From Catenulispora pinistramenti (GTDB lineage Bacteria; Actinomycetota; Actinomycetes; Streptomycetales; Catenulisporaceae), in contig NZ_JAAFYZ010000029.1 in the NCBI RefSeq assembly GCF_018274385.1, forward strand, positions 1 to 64,000: DNA of 64,000 bases. Direction: 5' to 3'. Shown in pieces: positions 16,033-25,375 of this stretch. The position numbers and the translations under genes are program-made. A model generated the notes under the pieces. It was not told the DNA's origin. It saw only the letters and a program-made list of their open reading frames with translations, and did no database searches. The stretch's first letter is position 1; each line of letters opens with the position of its first letter.

Positions 16033-16956
16033 TCAGCCGGTGAGGCTGCCCCGCAGCGCGCCGCCACGGAAGTACCTTTCGAGGAAGAGGAAAAGGACGA
16101 TCAGCGGCACCACCGTGACCAGGCCCCCGGCGATGAGCACGGGCACCAGCTGCGCCTGCGTGCCGGTCTCAGCGGCCTGCGACAGCGAGGACAACCCGAC
16201 GGTGAGCGGGTACAGATCGTTGCGGCTGAAGATGATCAGGGGCAGGAAGTAGTTGTTCCAGATCGCCACGACGCTCAACAACAGCACGGTGACCAACCCC
16301 GGCAGGCACAGCGGCAGCGCGATCCGGAAGAAGATGCGCAGCTCGCCGGCCCCGTCGATGCGCGCGGCGGCGATCATGTCCTGCGGCACCGAGGCGTCGA
16401 TGAACGTGCGCATCAGGTAGATGCCGACCGGGGACACCATGCTCGGCAGGATCATGCCCCAGATCGAGTTGACCAGCCCGACCTTGGCGTAGACCAGGAA
16501 CAGCGGCAACGCCAGCGCGGTGATCGGGACCAGCAGCGTGGCCATCACCAGATAGAACAGCGAGTTCGCGCCGCGGAACCGGAACCGGGAGAACCCGTAT
16601 CCGGCCAGCGCTGACAGCGCCGTGGCGCCGATCGCACCCGCGACGGCATACACCAGCGTGTTCTGCATCCAGTGCAGATACACCCCCGCGCCGCTGATGT
16701 CCTTGCCGAGGTCGGCGAGGTTCTGGAACAGCCGGAAGGGCTTGCTGAACCAGAACCCGGGGCCGGCGTAGACCCCGGCCTGCGTCTTGGTCGCGTTGAT
16801 CAGCAGCCAGACCAGCGGCGCCAGGATGAACACCGCGAAGGCCGCGCAGACCAGCGTCAGGAACGTTGTCGTGCCCCGGCGCAGCCCGTACAGCCGGACC
16901 GGCACCGCGCCGTCGTCAGGACGCTGCTTCAAGGGAGTACGAGTACTGCGTTTCAC
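16033..16956 (-). CDS. Sugar ABC transporter permease (MalG type)
   Basis: A 307-residue inner-membrane permease with six predicted membrane helices and the EAA loop ARIDGAGELRIFFRIALPL, which docks the ATPase. It is of the CUT1 carbohydrate-uptake family. Its start overlaps the end of the MalF-type permease by 4 bp (ATGA), indicating translational coupling. No ATPase gene is in the cluster, so a shared MsiK-like ATPase elsewhere is probably used, as is common in actinomycetes. Confidence 0.93.
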   Translation of the reverse strand: MKRSTRTPLKQRPDDGAVPVRLYGLRRGTTTFLTLVCAAFAVFILAPLVWLLINATKTQAGVYAGPGFWFSKPFRLFQNLADLGKDISGAGVYLHWMQNTLVYAVAGAIGATALSALAGYGFSRFRFRGANSLFYLVMATLLVPITALALPLFLVYAKVGLVNSIWGMILPSMVSPVGIYLMRTFIDASVPQDMIAAARIDGAGELRIFFRIALPLCLPGLVTVLLLSVVAIWNNYFLPLIIFSRNDLYPLTVGLSSLSQAAETGTQAQLVPVLIAGGLVTVVPLIVLFLFLERYFRGGALRGSLTG

Positions 16957-17978
16957 CGGAACTCTCCGTTCCTGCGCCGTACCGCGAAGGCGCCGAGCGA
17001 GACCAGGCCGATGATCAGCGCGAGCACCACGGCCGCGGCGGCGCCGAGGTTGTACTCGCCGCTGCCGACCGCCGTGTTGTAGACGTACAGCGTCGGCGTG
17101 AACCCGTAGGAGACGGCCTGCGGTTGGAAGGCCGACAGGATCGACGGCTCGGTGAACAGCTGGAGCGCGCCCACCATGTTAATGAACACCAGCATCACGA
17201 TCGTCGGCCGGACCATCGGCAGCTTCATCCGCATGATGATCGTCCGCAGCGGTGCGCCGTCGATCACGGCCGCTTCAGTCACGTCCCTGGGGATGGACTT
17301 CAGCGAGGCGTAGAGGATCGTCATGTTGTAGCCGGTCCACTCCCAGATCACGATCAGGACGATGGTCGGCAGGATGAGTTTCGAGGAGAAGAAGTCGACG
17401 TGCCCGAACCCGAGCGACTTCAGCGCCTTGGAGTACGGGCCGAAGCCCGGCAGCAGCAGGAACGACCACATCACGGCCGCGACCACGCCCGGCACGGCGA
17501 ACGGGATGAAGAAGACGGTCCGGAAGAACCGGCCGAACCGCACGACGCCGGCGTCGAAGACCGCGGCGAAGAAGAACGCGATCGCGATGGTCAGCGGCAC
17601 CTGCACGACGGCGAACAGCAGCACCCGCCACACGCCGTCCCAGAACTCGTGGGAACTGAGCACCGTGCGGTAGTTGGCCAGTCCCGAGAACCGCGTACCG
17701 CCGACCAGCTTGCTGGTGAACAGACTGTCGTAGACCGCGTAGCCGGTCGGCACGATCATGAACAGCGTCAGGATCACCAGATGCGGCGCGACGAACACGG
17801 CGCCGGGCCACTGCCGGCTGCGGCTGCGGCCGCGTCGGGGCCGCCGGCCGGTGTGGTGCGGCGGCGCCTGCCCTTTGGACACCGCCGGTCCCTTGGCAGC
17901 CGCGGGTCCGGTGGACACCGCCGGCCCCGGGCCCGCCGACGGCCGCACCGCCGCCGGGAATCCGCTCTGCTCGCTCAC
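16953..17978 (-). CDS. Sugar ABC transporter permease (MalF type)
   Basis: A 341-residue CUT1 permease with six membrane helices and the EAA motif EAAVIDGAPLRTIIMRMKLP. The first 60 residues are an unusual low-complexity cytoplasmic tail (repeats of GPAVSTGPAAAKGPAVSKG type), then Arg-rich sequence before the first helix. GTG at 17978 follows GAGGAC. It sits between the solute-binding protein and the MalG-type permease in the same operon and forms the membrane channel with the latter. Confidence 0.92.
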   Translation of the reverse strand: MSEQSGFPAAVRPSAGPGPAVSTGPAAAKGPAVSKGQAPPHHTGRRPRRGRSRSRQWPGAVFVAPHLVILTLFMIVPTGYAVYDSLFTSKLVGGTRFSGLANYRTVLSSHEFWDGVWRVLLFAVVQVPLTIAIAFFFAAVFDAGVVRFGRFFRTVFFIPFAVPGVVAAVMWSFLLLPGFGPYSKALKSLGFGHVDFFSSKLILPTIVLIVIWEWTGYNMTILYASLKSIPRDVTEAAVIDGAPLRTIIMRMKLPMVRPTIVMLVFINMVGALQLFTEPSILSAFQPQAVSYGFTPTLYVYNTAVGSGEYNLGAAAAVVLALIIGLVSLGAFAVRRRNGEFR

Positions 17979-18021
17979 GTCCTCGTACTCGCTTCCTGTC
18001 GCACCCCTTCCCCCGGCACCC

Positions 18022-19440
18022 TCAGCTCGCGGTGACGGTGAACCCCTGGGCCTTGGCGTAGTCGCTCAGCTGCTTCTGGAAGGTCTGGAACGCCTGCGGC
18101 AGCGTCTCAGTGCCCTTGGTCACCCCGGCGAACGTGGACGTCCACTGGGTCAGCGCCGCGGTCATGATCGGCGGCCACTGGGTCTGGGTCAGGTGCTGGG
18201 CGGCGTCGGCGAACACGGCGTTCGACTTGGCGTCGCTGGAGATCGGCAGCGTCGTGTTCTGGAAGTCCGGGGAGTTCAGCAGCGGCACATAGCCGGGGAA
18301 CGCGCCGGCCACCGGTCCGCTGAGGATCTTCCAGGCGTCGGCCGAACCGCCGAACCACTGCGCGAACTCCGCCGCCTGCTTGGCGTGCTTGCTGCCCTTG
18401 ACCACCGCGAGCGTGGAGCCGCCCCAGTTGCCCGCCAGGTTCTGCCCGGCCTGCGCCTGCGGCATCGGCGCCGCGCGCCAGTCGCCGATCGTCTTCTTGA
18501 TGCTCAGCTGCATGCCCACCGGCCCCCACGCCGGGCTCAGCCGCGCGGCGTTCGCCCCGGAGTCGAGGTTCGCCCACTGCGCGGGCGAGAAGTCCGAGGC
18601 CGTGGTGACTTCCTTCTTGTCGATCAGACCCTGCCAGTAGTTCGCGAAGGCGGTCTGCGCGGCGCCGGTGAAGTTGATGCCCACGGACGTGCCGCCGCTG
18701 TAGGTGAAGGGGAAAGCGCCGTACTGCTGCATCAGCGCCAGTACGTCCTGGGTGCTCTCCGGATCGAAGTTGGTGATGGCGGCGTTGGCGTCGGCGGCGT
18801 GCAGCTTGTCGGCGGCCGTGGCGAACTGGTCCCAGGTCGTCGGGACCGTCAGGCCGGCGGCCGAGAACTGCTTGGAGTTGTAGTACAGCGCGAGCGGCCC
18901 GAGGTCGACCGGCATCGCGTACAGCGCCGAACCCTGACTCACCTGCGACCAGGCCGCCGGCGCGATGTCGGCCCGCGAGGAGGCGACGCCGTACTGGGAC
19001 AGGTCCACGAGGTTGTGGGTGATCTCGAACGAGGGCACCTCGAAGTACTCGAGCTGCGCGACGTCGGGGGCGCCGTCCCCGGCCTTCAGCGCGTCGTTGA
19101 GCTTGACGTACTCGGCGGTCGTCGCCCCGGCGTTCTGCAGCTTCACGCAGACGTCCGGGTGCGTCTTGTTGAACTCCTTGACGACCAGGTCGTAGCCGGC
19201 CGACCAGCCCCAGAACGTCAGCGGGGTGGCGTTGGCGGCGCAGCCGGACCCGCCCGCGGCGCCGGAAGCGGAGCCGCCGGAGGCCGCACCGGGGCCGGCG
19301 GTGGACGGGGAACTGCTGCACGCCGCCGCCGAGACCGCCACCAGGGCCGCGGCCGTCAGCCCGACCAGACGCCGGCCGCCGGGGCCGGGGAACGCGCGGC
19401 GGGCCGAGCCGCCGGCACCGTGGGAGGTACGCATTCTCAT
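18022..19440 (-). CDS. Sugar ABC transporter solute-binding lipoprotein
   Basis: A 472-residue extracellular binding protein of CUT1 type. The signal peptide ends in the lipobox SAAAC, followed by a Ser/Gly linker and then the binding fold starting TPLTFWGWSAGYDLVVKEF. It captures an oligosaccharide and delivers it to the two permeases encoded immediately downstream. AAAGAGCAGGA precedes ATG 19440; ATG 19434 is also possible. Two TGCAACGTTGCA palindromes lie 65-112 bp upstream, so expression is probably repressed by the LacI protein of the cluster. The ligand is unknown, but the neighbours suggest a host or plant glycan fragment. Confidence 0.92.
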   Translation of the reverse strand: MRMRTSHGAGGSARRAFPGPGGRRLVGLTAAALVAVSAAACSSSPSTAGPGAASGGSASGAAGGSGCAANATPLTFWGWSAGYDLVVKEFNKTHPDVCVKLQNAGATTAEYVKLNDALKAGDGAPDVAQLEYFEVPSFEITHNLVDLSQYGVASSRADIAPAAWSQVSQGSALYAMPVDLGPLALYYNSKQFSAAGLTVPTTWDQFATAADKLHAADANAAITNFDPESTQDVLALMQQYGAFPFTYSGGTSVGINFTGAAQTAFANYWQGLIDKKEVTTASDFSPAQWANLDSGANAARLSPAWGPVGMQLSIKKTIGDWRAAPMPQAQAGQNLAGNWGGSTLAVVKGSKHAKQAAEFAQWFGGSADAWKILSGPVAGAFPGYVPLLNSPDFQNTTLPISSDAKSNAVFADAAQHLTQTQWPPIMTAALTQWTSTFAGVTKGTETLPQAFQTFQKQLSDYAKAQGFTVTAS

Positions 19441-19504
19441 TCCTGCTCTTTCGTCGTCATCGATCTGCATTCGGCAATCAAGATCTCGCGAGCTCGGTGG
19501 CTGG

Positions 19505-19522
19505 CTCTGCAACGTTGCAGAG
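19505..19522. promoter_or_regulatory. LacI-type operator O1 (perfect 18-bp palindrome)
   Basis: CTCTGCAACGTTGCAGAG is a perfect palindrome with a central CG, upstream of the solute-binding protein gene. The core TGCAACGTTGCA recurs at 19541, 21842 and 21875. Confidence 0.85.
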
Positions 19523-19540
19523 AACCGTAACCCGGCTCCC

Positions 19541-19552
19541 TGCAACGTTGCA
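19541..19552. promoter_or_regulatory. LacI-type operator O2
   Basis: TGCAACGTTGCA, a second exact core copy, is centred 33 bp (about three helical turns) from O1. The spacing would allow cooperative binding on one face of the DNA. Confidence 0.8.
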
Positions 19553-19623
19553 ATAGAGTGAACATCACGTTTCGGCCGCTTCAGATGCGACCGGATGCAG
19601 CGGGACGCGACCGGCGCGCGCCG

Positions 19624-19660
19624 GTGGCGCCTGGCTGGCGTGTGGCTGGCGCCTGGCTAC
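19624..19660 (-). repeat. Short tandem repeat over the sialidase stop codon
   Basis: Units of the type TGGCTGGCG/TGGCGCCTGGCT repeat about three times. The last one merges with the CTA (TAG stop on the minus strand) at 19657-19659. Confidence 0.65.
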
Positions 19661-21816
19661 ACGGCGGTCGTCCAGACCTGCGTGGACAGGCCGTTGCAGT
19701 CGTAGATCTGGAGCTGGGTGCCGTCGGCGGTGTTCGCCTGCGGGTCGTCCAGGCAGCGTCCGGACTGCGGGTTCAGCAGCGAGCCGTTGCTCTGCGGCGC
19801 CCACTGCTGGCCGCCGTTGCCACTAGTGCAGTCGTTCAGCTCGACCTTGGTGGAGTTCGCGGTGCCGCCGCCGATGAGGTTCAGGCACTTGCCGAAGGCC
19901 CGGACGGTGCCGTCCGGCCGCATCGCCCACTGCTGGCCGGGCACGCCGTTGCAGTCCCAGAGCTGGACCGCGTTCCCGCTGGTCGGCGTGTTGGTGTTGA
20001 CGTCCACGCACTTGCCCGTCGCACCGGGGTCGGTGATCGCCGCGGTCGGCGCGCCGGGCATGTTCCAGACCTGCGTGGACAGGCCGTTGCAGTCGTAGAT
20101 CTGGAGCTGGGTGCCGTCGGCGGTGTTCGCCTGCGGGTCGTCCAGGCAGCGTCCGGACTGCGGGTTCAGCAGCGAGCCGTTGGCCTGCTCGCGCCACTGC
20201 TGGCCGCCGGCGTTGTCGCAGTGGAAGAGCTCGACTTTGGTGGAGTTCGCGGTGCCGTTGCCGTCGATGTCCAGGCAGCTGCCGAAGGCGCGGACGGTGC
20301 CGTCCGGCTCGACCGACCACTGCTGGCCGGGCACGCCGCTGCAGGTCCAGAGCTGCACCGTGTTCTCGTCGGTCGAGGTGTTGGTGTTGACGTCCACGCA
20401 CTTGCCGGTGGTCCCGGGGCCGGTGATCGCGCCGGTCGGGCCGGGGGCCGCGTCGTAGCCGAACTGGACCTCGCACTTGCCGTTGTTCAGGTGCGTTCCG
20501 GCCAGGTAGAGGACGGTCGAGCCGGAGACGGACGGCAGGATCGGGGAACTGTAGCCGGCGCAGGCCGTCTCCCCGCTGTCGTAGCCGCCGGTGGGGTTGG
20601 TGTTGACCGGGGCCGTGGTCTCGGTCCAACTGCCCGAGCCGAGATTCGTGTTGGCGAACAGCACGGTCCCGGATTCGTGCTGCACGGTCACCGCTCCGTC
20701 GTTGCCGGAGACCACCCGCTGGCCGGAGACGAGCAGCGTGCCGTTCGGACCGCCGATCGGCGACCAGGCCAGGCCCGGCGTGTGCAGGAGGTGCCGTCCG
20801 TCCGAGGTCTGGACGAGGCTGCCCAGGCCGGACGCCGGGGTCCAGTTCTCGCCGTCGGGCGAGGTCTTGAAGTAGACCGAGCACGCCGTGTCGGGGTCGA
20901 ACCCGGCCTTGCAGTCCTCGTACGTCATGCCGTAGGTGCCGTTGGGCAGCTTGACGACCGTGGTCATGCCCGGCCGCTGGACGTTGTCCTGCACGGCGAC
21001 GTCGTAGGCCTCAGAGCCCCACGTCGCGCCGCCGTCCGTGCTCGCCACGTGCGCCAGCACCTGGTTGTAGCCGTTGGAAGAGGGCCGCTCGTCGGAGAAG
21101 TAGCAGACCAGGTCGCCGTTCCCGGCCACCCCGAACTCCGGCTCCCAGATGCCGTGGCCCTGGCTGTTCGCCATCCCCGACTCCGAGGTGCAGGAGCTGC
21201 GATAGCTCCAGGTGGCGCCGTGGTCGGTGCTGGCGAACACCTCGATCGCCTGCTGCGTGTAGTCGTTGTGGTTCCACGCCGTACCGGACGCCAGCAACGT
21301 CCCGGCCGGCAGCGAGCCCTCGGCGCGCGGCAGCTCGAACAGCGTCGGGCCGTCCAGGTCCCAGCCGTGCACGGTGTCGGTCACCGTCCCGATCGGCGAG
21401 GCCGACCAGGTGTGGCCGTCGTCGGTCGAGGTGTAGATCGGGAAGTTCGCCTTCGTCGATCCCACCCCGGAGTGGGCGAAGGTGGCGAGTAGCTCGCCGT
21501 TGAGGGAACCGCTGTTCGCCAGGCGGATCACCCGGGGGTAGCTGGCGTCCTCGGTGGGGTTGGCGGACAGGTTCGGCGCGTAGAGGACGCCGGTCGTCGG
21601 CATCGCGGTGGCCGGGGTGGCCGGGGTGGCCGCGGTGGTTGCAGTGGTCGCGGTCGTTGTCGTGGCTGTTGTCGTGGCTGTTACGGCGGTTGCGGGCGGC
21701 GCGGCGATCAGCACGCCGGTCGTCACCGAACCCAGCAGGAGCGCGGCTGCCGCACCCGCGGCGGCAACCCGCCCCCGCGTCCAGCGGGACAGTCTTCGTG
21801 GTCTGCTCCGGATCAT
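19657..21816 (-). CDS. Secreted sialidase-fold protein with two ricin-type lectin modules
   Basis: A 719-residue protein. The signal peptide (residues 1-40) is followed by an Ala/Thr/Val repeat tract, then a six-bladed propeller with Asp-boxes STDDGHTW, STDHGATW, STDGGATW and SPDGENW, as in exo-sialidases and other BNR glycosidases. Two ricin B-type (CBM13) beta-trefoils follow, each with QxW motifs such as GQQW and TQVW. The FRIP motif that carries a sialic-acid-binding Arg is not evident (YPRVIRL occupies the expected position), so true sialidase activity is uncertain. GAGGAGA precedes ATG 21816. Two LacI-type operators lie directly upstream, placing it in the regulon of the downstream transporter. 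It likely trims extracellular glycans for import. Confidence 0.85.
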   Translation of the reverse strand: MIRSRPRRLSRWTRGRVAAAGAAAALLLGSVTTGVLIAAPPATAVTATTTATTTTATTATTAATPATPATAMPTTGVLYAPNLSANPTEDASYPRVIRLANSGSLNGELLATFAHSGVGSTKANFPIYTSTDDGHTWSASPIGTVTDTVHGWDLDGPTLFELPRAEGSLPAGTLLASGTAWNHNDYTQQAIEVFASTDHGATWSYRSSCTSESGMANSQGHGIWEPEFGVAGNGDLVCYFSDERPSSNGYNQVLAHVASTDGGATWGSEAYDVAVQDNVQRPGMTTVVKLPNGTYGMTYEDCKAGFDPDTACSVYFKTSPDGENWTPASGLGSLVQTSDGRHLLHTPGLAWSPIGGPNGTLLVSGQRVVSGNDGAVTVQHESGTVLFANTNLGSGSWTETTAPVNTNPTGGYDSGETACAGYSSPILPSVSGSTVLYLAGTHLNNGKCEVQFGYDAAPGPTGAITGPGTTGKCVDVNTNTSTDENTVQLWTCSGVPGQQWSVEPDGTVRAFGSCLDIDGNGTANSTKVELFHCDNAGGQQWREQANGSLLNPQSGRCLDDPQANTADGTQLQIYDCNGLSTQVWNMPGAPTAAITDPGATGKCVDVNTNTPTSGNAVQLWDCNGVPGQQWAMRPDGTVRAFGKCLNLIGGGTANSTKVELNDCTSGNGGQQWAPQSNGSLLNPQSGRCLDDPQANTADGTQLQIYDCNGLSTQVWTTAV
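19671..19789 (-). repeat. 119-bp exact direct repeat, copy A (lectin module 2)
   Basis: Identical by eye over 119 bp to 20064-20182, at an offset of 393 bp (131 codons). It encodes the C-terminal third of the second ricin-type module. Confidence 0.85.
20064..20182 (-). repeat. 119-bp exact direct repeat, copy B (lectin module 1)
   Basis: The partner of 19671-19789, encoding the same part of the first ricin-type module. The rest of the two modules has diverged clearly, so the identity in this patch points to recent conversion or duplication. Confidence 0.85.
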
Positions 21817-21841
21817 GGAAGTCTCCTCGGTCGCAGGACTC

Positions 21842-21853
21842 TGCAACGTTGCA
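21842..21853. promoter_or_regulatory. LacI-type operator O3
   Basis: TGCAACGTTGCA lies 26 bp upstream of the sialidase-like gene start and is an exact match to the core upstream of the transporter operon. Confidence 0.85.
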
Positions 21854-21873
21854 ATGTGGAGCGATGATGAACG

Positions 21874-21887
21874 CTGCAACGTTGCAG
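21874..21887. promoter_or_regulatory. LacI-type operator O4
   Basis: CTGCAACGTTGCAG is a perfect 14-bp palindrome centred 33 bp from O3. This is the same spacing as between O1 and O2, so the two promoters carry the same paired-operator design. Confidence 0.85.
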
Positions 21888-21946
21888 AGTTATGTGCGCG
21901 GAACGTTAGCGACAGATGTCCGGCACCACAAGCCCGCCGGGAGCGA

Positions 21947-24900
21947 TCACCCGTTGGACGGCGTCTCCTCGAAGGCGTCGGTCAGTTCGGCCAGGGCCTC
22001 GGAGACGATTGCCGGGTCAAGAGAATCGCAGGGAGTGTCGGAGCGGTCGGGGTGGGAGTCGTCGAAGCGGACGTGCGTGATCTGCTGGTCAGGATCGTCG
22101 ATGCCGTTCCCGGGCTCGATCCCCGGATCGAGACCGACCACGAGCTGGCAATCGGCCGCCAGGTCTCGGGAGATCGAGCGCGTGAGGTTGTGGTGCTGCG
22201 GTTCCCCGCGTAGCCAGCCGCGGCGGATCAGCCTTAGCACGCCGCGGATCGGCATTGTGCGTCCCTCGAAGCGTTCGGCCCGGCCGCGCTTACGCTCGTC
22301 TTCGGTCAGGGTGCAGACCGGTCTGCCGAGCTGGGGGAAGGGTTGCAGGATCTCGTAGTCGGCGAACAGTTCGGACCAGGCCGGTAGGTCGGGGCCGAGG
22401 TCGACGGGGTGCGCGAGGCGGATCGTGGCCGTCTCGGGGAGCTTCAGCGGGTCGTCGGCGAGGTCGGCCAGGGTGCGGTCCTCGGCGATGCGGAAGGCTG
22501 TCATGCGTTCGTTCTCGGCGCCGTCCGTGTCTCCGTCCCCGTCTCCGGCGATCCAGACCAGCCGGCGGGTGATGTGCCAGGTCAGCGGGTGCGCGATGAA
22601 CAGATCTCGGAACTCTGCGAGCGTCCAGCGGCGCCGGGTGGCCATGGCGGTCTCCAGCCGCCGGATCTGGTCGTCGGCGATCATGCGGACGTCCTTCCGG
22701 AGCCCGGCGAATCTCTGGTACGCCGCTTCGGCGCGCGCCGGGTCGTCCTTGGTCCCGGGCTTCGGCAGGGTTTTGCGTTGCTTGCCGTGCTCGTCGGTGA
22801 CGTACGGCCGGAGGTGTTCGTCGAACCCCGCGACGAAGCGCCGGGGCCCGTAGTCCAGGACGAGCGTCCCGTCGGGATCGAGGCCGAAGTCCGGTACCAG
22901 CCGGTCGGCGAGCTGTTCAGGCGTCAGTCCCAGCCGCGCGGCGACGTCGTCGATCCGTTCCTGCGCCCGGGCCTTGAGCGCCGGGTAGCGGATCTTCTGC
23001 GCGATGCCGTTGAGGTGCATCAGGGCGACGTCGGTACCGATCTCGCCGAGCACGTCCAGGCCCTTGACGGCCTTGGCGGTCCGGCCCTCGCCCGGCCAGG
23101 CCCGCAGCAGCGGGGCCAGTCGGCGTACCGTCCCGTCGTCGCCGAACCAGCCGAGTTGGGTCAGGGCCCAGTCGTCCCGGGCCGGCGCGCCGTCCGCCTG
23201 CCAGCCGCGGAACAGCGCCCAGGAGAACTCGGCCAGGGACTCCGGGTCGCAGGCTTCGCGGACTGGTCCGATGCCGGGGTACATCGCGCCCGGACTGGAT
23301 ATCGCGAGCATGGTCAGGAGGTGGTCGGTCGCTTCGCGGGGGAGGGCCTGGTCGTCGTCGCCGCCGCCGCCGCCGCTGCTGCTGCTGCTGCCGCCGTCGT
23401 TGCCGCCGCCGTCGCTGCCGCGCAGCCGGATCTGCGGGAGCGGTCCGGATCTGGCCCACCGGCCGATCGTCGGTATCCGATCCGGGAGCAGTTCCGTCGG
23501 GTCGGCCGCGAGAAGCCGCTCGATCGCGCTGGTGGCGGTCACGTCTGCGAACGCTTTTGTCGCCGCCAGGATCGCCTCGGCGCCGTGTTCGGACGCGAGA
23601 TGCCGAAGCGCGCCCTCGGCTTCCTTCCGCTGCTGCCCGGGCTCGCCGAGTGCGGCTGGCACGAGGTAGGGCACTGCTTCGGTGCCGTGCCGGGTGAACC
23701 AGGCGACTGCGGCGTCGCGGACCGACGGCAGCCGGGCCAGCCAGCCGGCCGTCAGCTGCGCTACCTCGGCGTCCAGGTATGGCAGGAGGAGCGCTGCGGC
23801 CACCGCCGGCTTCGACCGCGCGGCGTGCAGCGCGACCGGGAGGGCGTCGAGCTCGAACCGCGCGACGACGGGCGTCAGCCACCTCGCCGCGCCCATGAGT
23901 TCTGCGGGTCGCCAGCTCCCGACCAGCGGCCGAACCAACTCCTCGGGGCCGTGTATGAAGAGCAACGGGGTGTGCCTGGTCGTCTTTCCGGCCTGGAACT
24001 CCTCGACGGCCTTGAGCGCGTATTCGGGACGCTCGTACTGGCGGCCAATCTGCGAGGACTTCTCCCACTGCCCGCGTTCGCCGTCGGCCCAGAGCACCGC
24101 CTGGCGGGTGGGTGCGGTCAGCCCGGTGTGGACGGTGGGTTCCGGCAGCGTGCGCGGCCGGGTCCACGGGGGCGTGACCAGCATCGGCGGCAGGGTGTCG
24201 GCGGGGGCGTCGGGTATGCGGGTGTTCGTCGCGGTGAGGGAGGTGATGACAGCGCGGACCTCGGGCGCCAGCTCCGGCAGCGCGGCCGCTGTCTGCTGCG
24301 GGGCGGCCAGCAGGTGCCCGGCCAGCAGGTCGCGGGCGAGGACCGCCGCCTGCGTCGATCCGCTGGTCGCGGGGGCGAGCAACCGCATCGCCCGGACCGG
24401 GAAGCGCTTCATCGCGCCGAGCAGCGCGGGCTGGACGTACTTGCGGCCGACCCGGTCCACCAGGGCCTGGAAGGCCTCGTCCGAGGGCAGCAGCGCGAGC
24501 GCGTTGAGCATCGTGCGGGTCTCGGGCACGGAGAGGTCTTGGTCCAGGGCGTCGATCAGCAGCGGCGCCATCGCCGCCCCGAGCCCGTCGACCATGGTGG
24601 CGACCACCCCCGACGGGTAGTCCCACCAGCGGCCCGGAATCCAGTCGCGCAGCGCGGCGAGCTGGTCGGCCGAGGTGAGGGCGAGCAGCAGCATCCAGCG
24701 GATCGGATCCTGCGGGGGAGCGGCGCAGCACTCGTCGACCCAGTCACGCCGGTCCGGCACGAGATAGGAGACGACGGCCCGCTGCGCGGAGTCGCGTCGG
24801 CACCCCGCCAGCCGCTCCACGGCCTCGGCGTAGACCCCATCGTCGGCGGCGGCCATCCGGGTGCGAAGCCGGCGCGACGCGTACTCGTCCCGCCACCACG

Positions 24901-25375
24901 CGCGCGTGTGATGGCCATAGCGCGGCACAGCGACGACCCGAAGCCCCCCGGTGCCGGGCGAGGAGTCGACGGCGGCCGAACCGAACTCGGCGTACGCACA
25001 GGCGGCGAACGGCAAGCCGTGCTCAGCGACCCACCCGTCGGCGAACGGCCACGCGACGCCCCCCACCGACCGGTGCACCTTGACCGCCGCGATCACCGCC
25101 GCCCCCACCGCATCCGCCGCACCGTGCAGATAAGCCAGCCCCCGCTCAGCCAACTCGGGATCAGAGCCCGGATCACGCAGCACCCGCTCAACCTCGGCCC
25201 GGGCCTGCGCCGACAGCATCGCCCGCGAACTGGCCTCCCGCGCCCCGACCACCACCGCATCCCCCCGCCGCTTGTGCCGCCGCTCCTTCCACGCGGCGGG
25301 GAGGATCAGCGCGCTTTCGTCGGACTTGCGGCGCTTGCCGGGCTTGCGGGAGGAGGAGGCGGGGCGGGTGCTCAT
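21947..25375 (-). CDS. DUF4132 domain protein (MolR-like), very large
   Basis: A 1142-residue cytoplasmic protein. The C-terminal part (about residues 880-1060) carries the DUF4132 signature (IADDQIRRLETAMATRRRW, FRDLFIAHPLTWHITRRLVW), known from E. coli MolR/YehI-type proteins of unclear function. The N-terminal two thirds are helical and HEAT-repeat-like (DALAALADFLG-style repeats of LLIDALDQDLSVPETRTML type), suggesting a protein-binding scaffold. A Ser/Gly/Asp-rich insert (DGGGNDGGSSSSSGGGGGDD) near residue 660 looks like a repeat expansion. No operon partners are visible, and its start has a weak ribosome site. Function unknown. Confidence 0.8.
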   Translation of the reverse strand: MSTRPASSSRKPGKRRKSDESALILPAAWKERRHKRRGDAVVVGAREASSRAMLSAQARAEVERVLRDPGSDPELAERGLAYLHGAADAVGAAVIAAVKVHRSVGGVAWPFADGWVAEHGLPFAACAYAEFGSAAVDSSPGTGGLRVVAVPRYGHHTRAWWRDEYASRRLRTRMAAADDGVYAEAVERLAGCRRDSAQRAVVSYLVPDRRDWVDECCAAPPQDPIRWMLLLALTSADQLAALRDWIPGRWWDYPSGVVATMVDGLGAAMAPLLIDALDQDLSVPETRTMLNALALLPSDEAFQALVDRVGRKYVQPALLGAMKRFPVRAMRLLAPATSGSTQAAVLARDLLAGHLLAAPQQTAAALPELAPEVRAVITSLTATNTRIPDAPADTLPPMLVTPPWTRPRTLPEPTVHTGLTAPTRQAVLWADGERGQWEKSSQIGRQYERPEYALKAVEEFQAGKTTRHTPLLFIHGPEELVRPLVGSWRPAELMGAARWLTPVVARFELDALPVALHAARSKPAVAAALLLPYLDAEVAQLTAGWLARLPSVRDAAVAWFTRHGTEAVPYLVPAALGEPGQQRKEAEGALRHLASEHGAEAILAATKAFADVTATSAIERLLAADPTELLPDRIPTIGRWARSGPLPQIRLRGSDGGGNDGGSSSSSGGGGGDDDQALPREATDHLLTMLAISSPGAMYPGIGPVREACDPESLAEFSWALFRGWQADGAPARDDWALTQLGWFGDDGTVRRLAPLLRAWPGEGRTAKAVKGLDVLGEIGTDVALMHLNGIAQKIRYPALKARAQERIDDVAARLGLTPEQLADRLVPDFGLDPDGTLVLDYGPRRFVAGFDEHLRPYVTDEHGKQRKTLPKPGTKDDPARAEAAYQRFAGLRKDVRMIADDQIRRLETAMATRRRWTLAEFRDLFIAHPLTWHITRRLVWIAGDGDGDTDGAENERMTAFRIAEDRTLADLADDPLKLPETATIRLAHPVDLGPDLPAWSELFADYEILQPFPQLGRPVCTLTEDERKRGRAERFEGRTMPIRGVLRLIRRGWLRGEPQHHNLTRSISRDLAADCQLVVGLDPGIEPGNGIDDPDQQITHVRFDDSHPDRSDTPCDSLDPAIVSEALAELTDAFEETPSNG

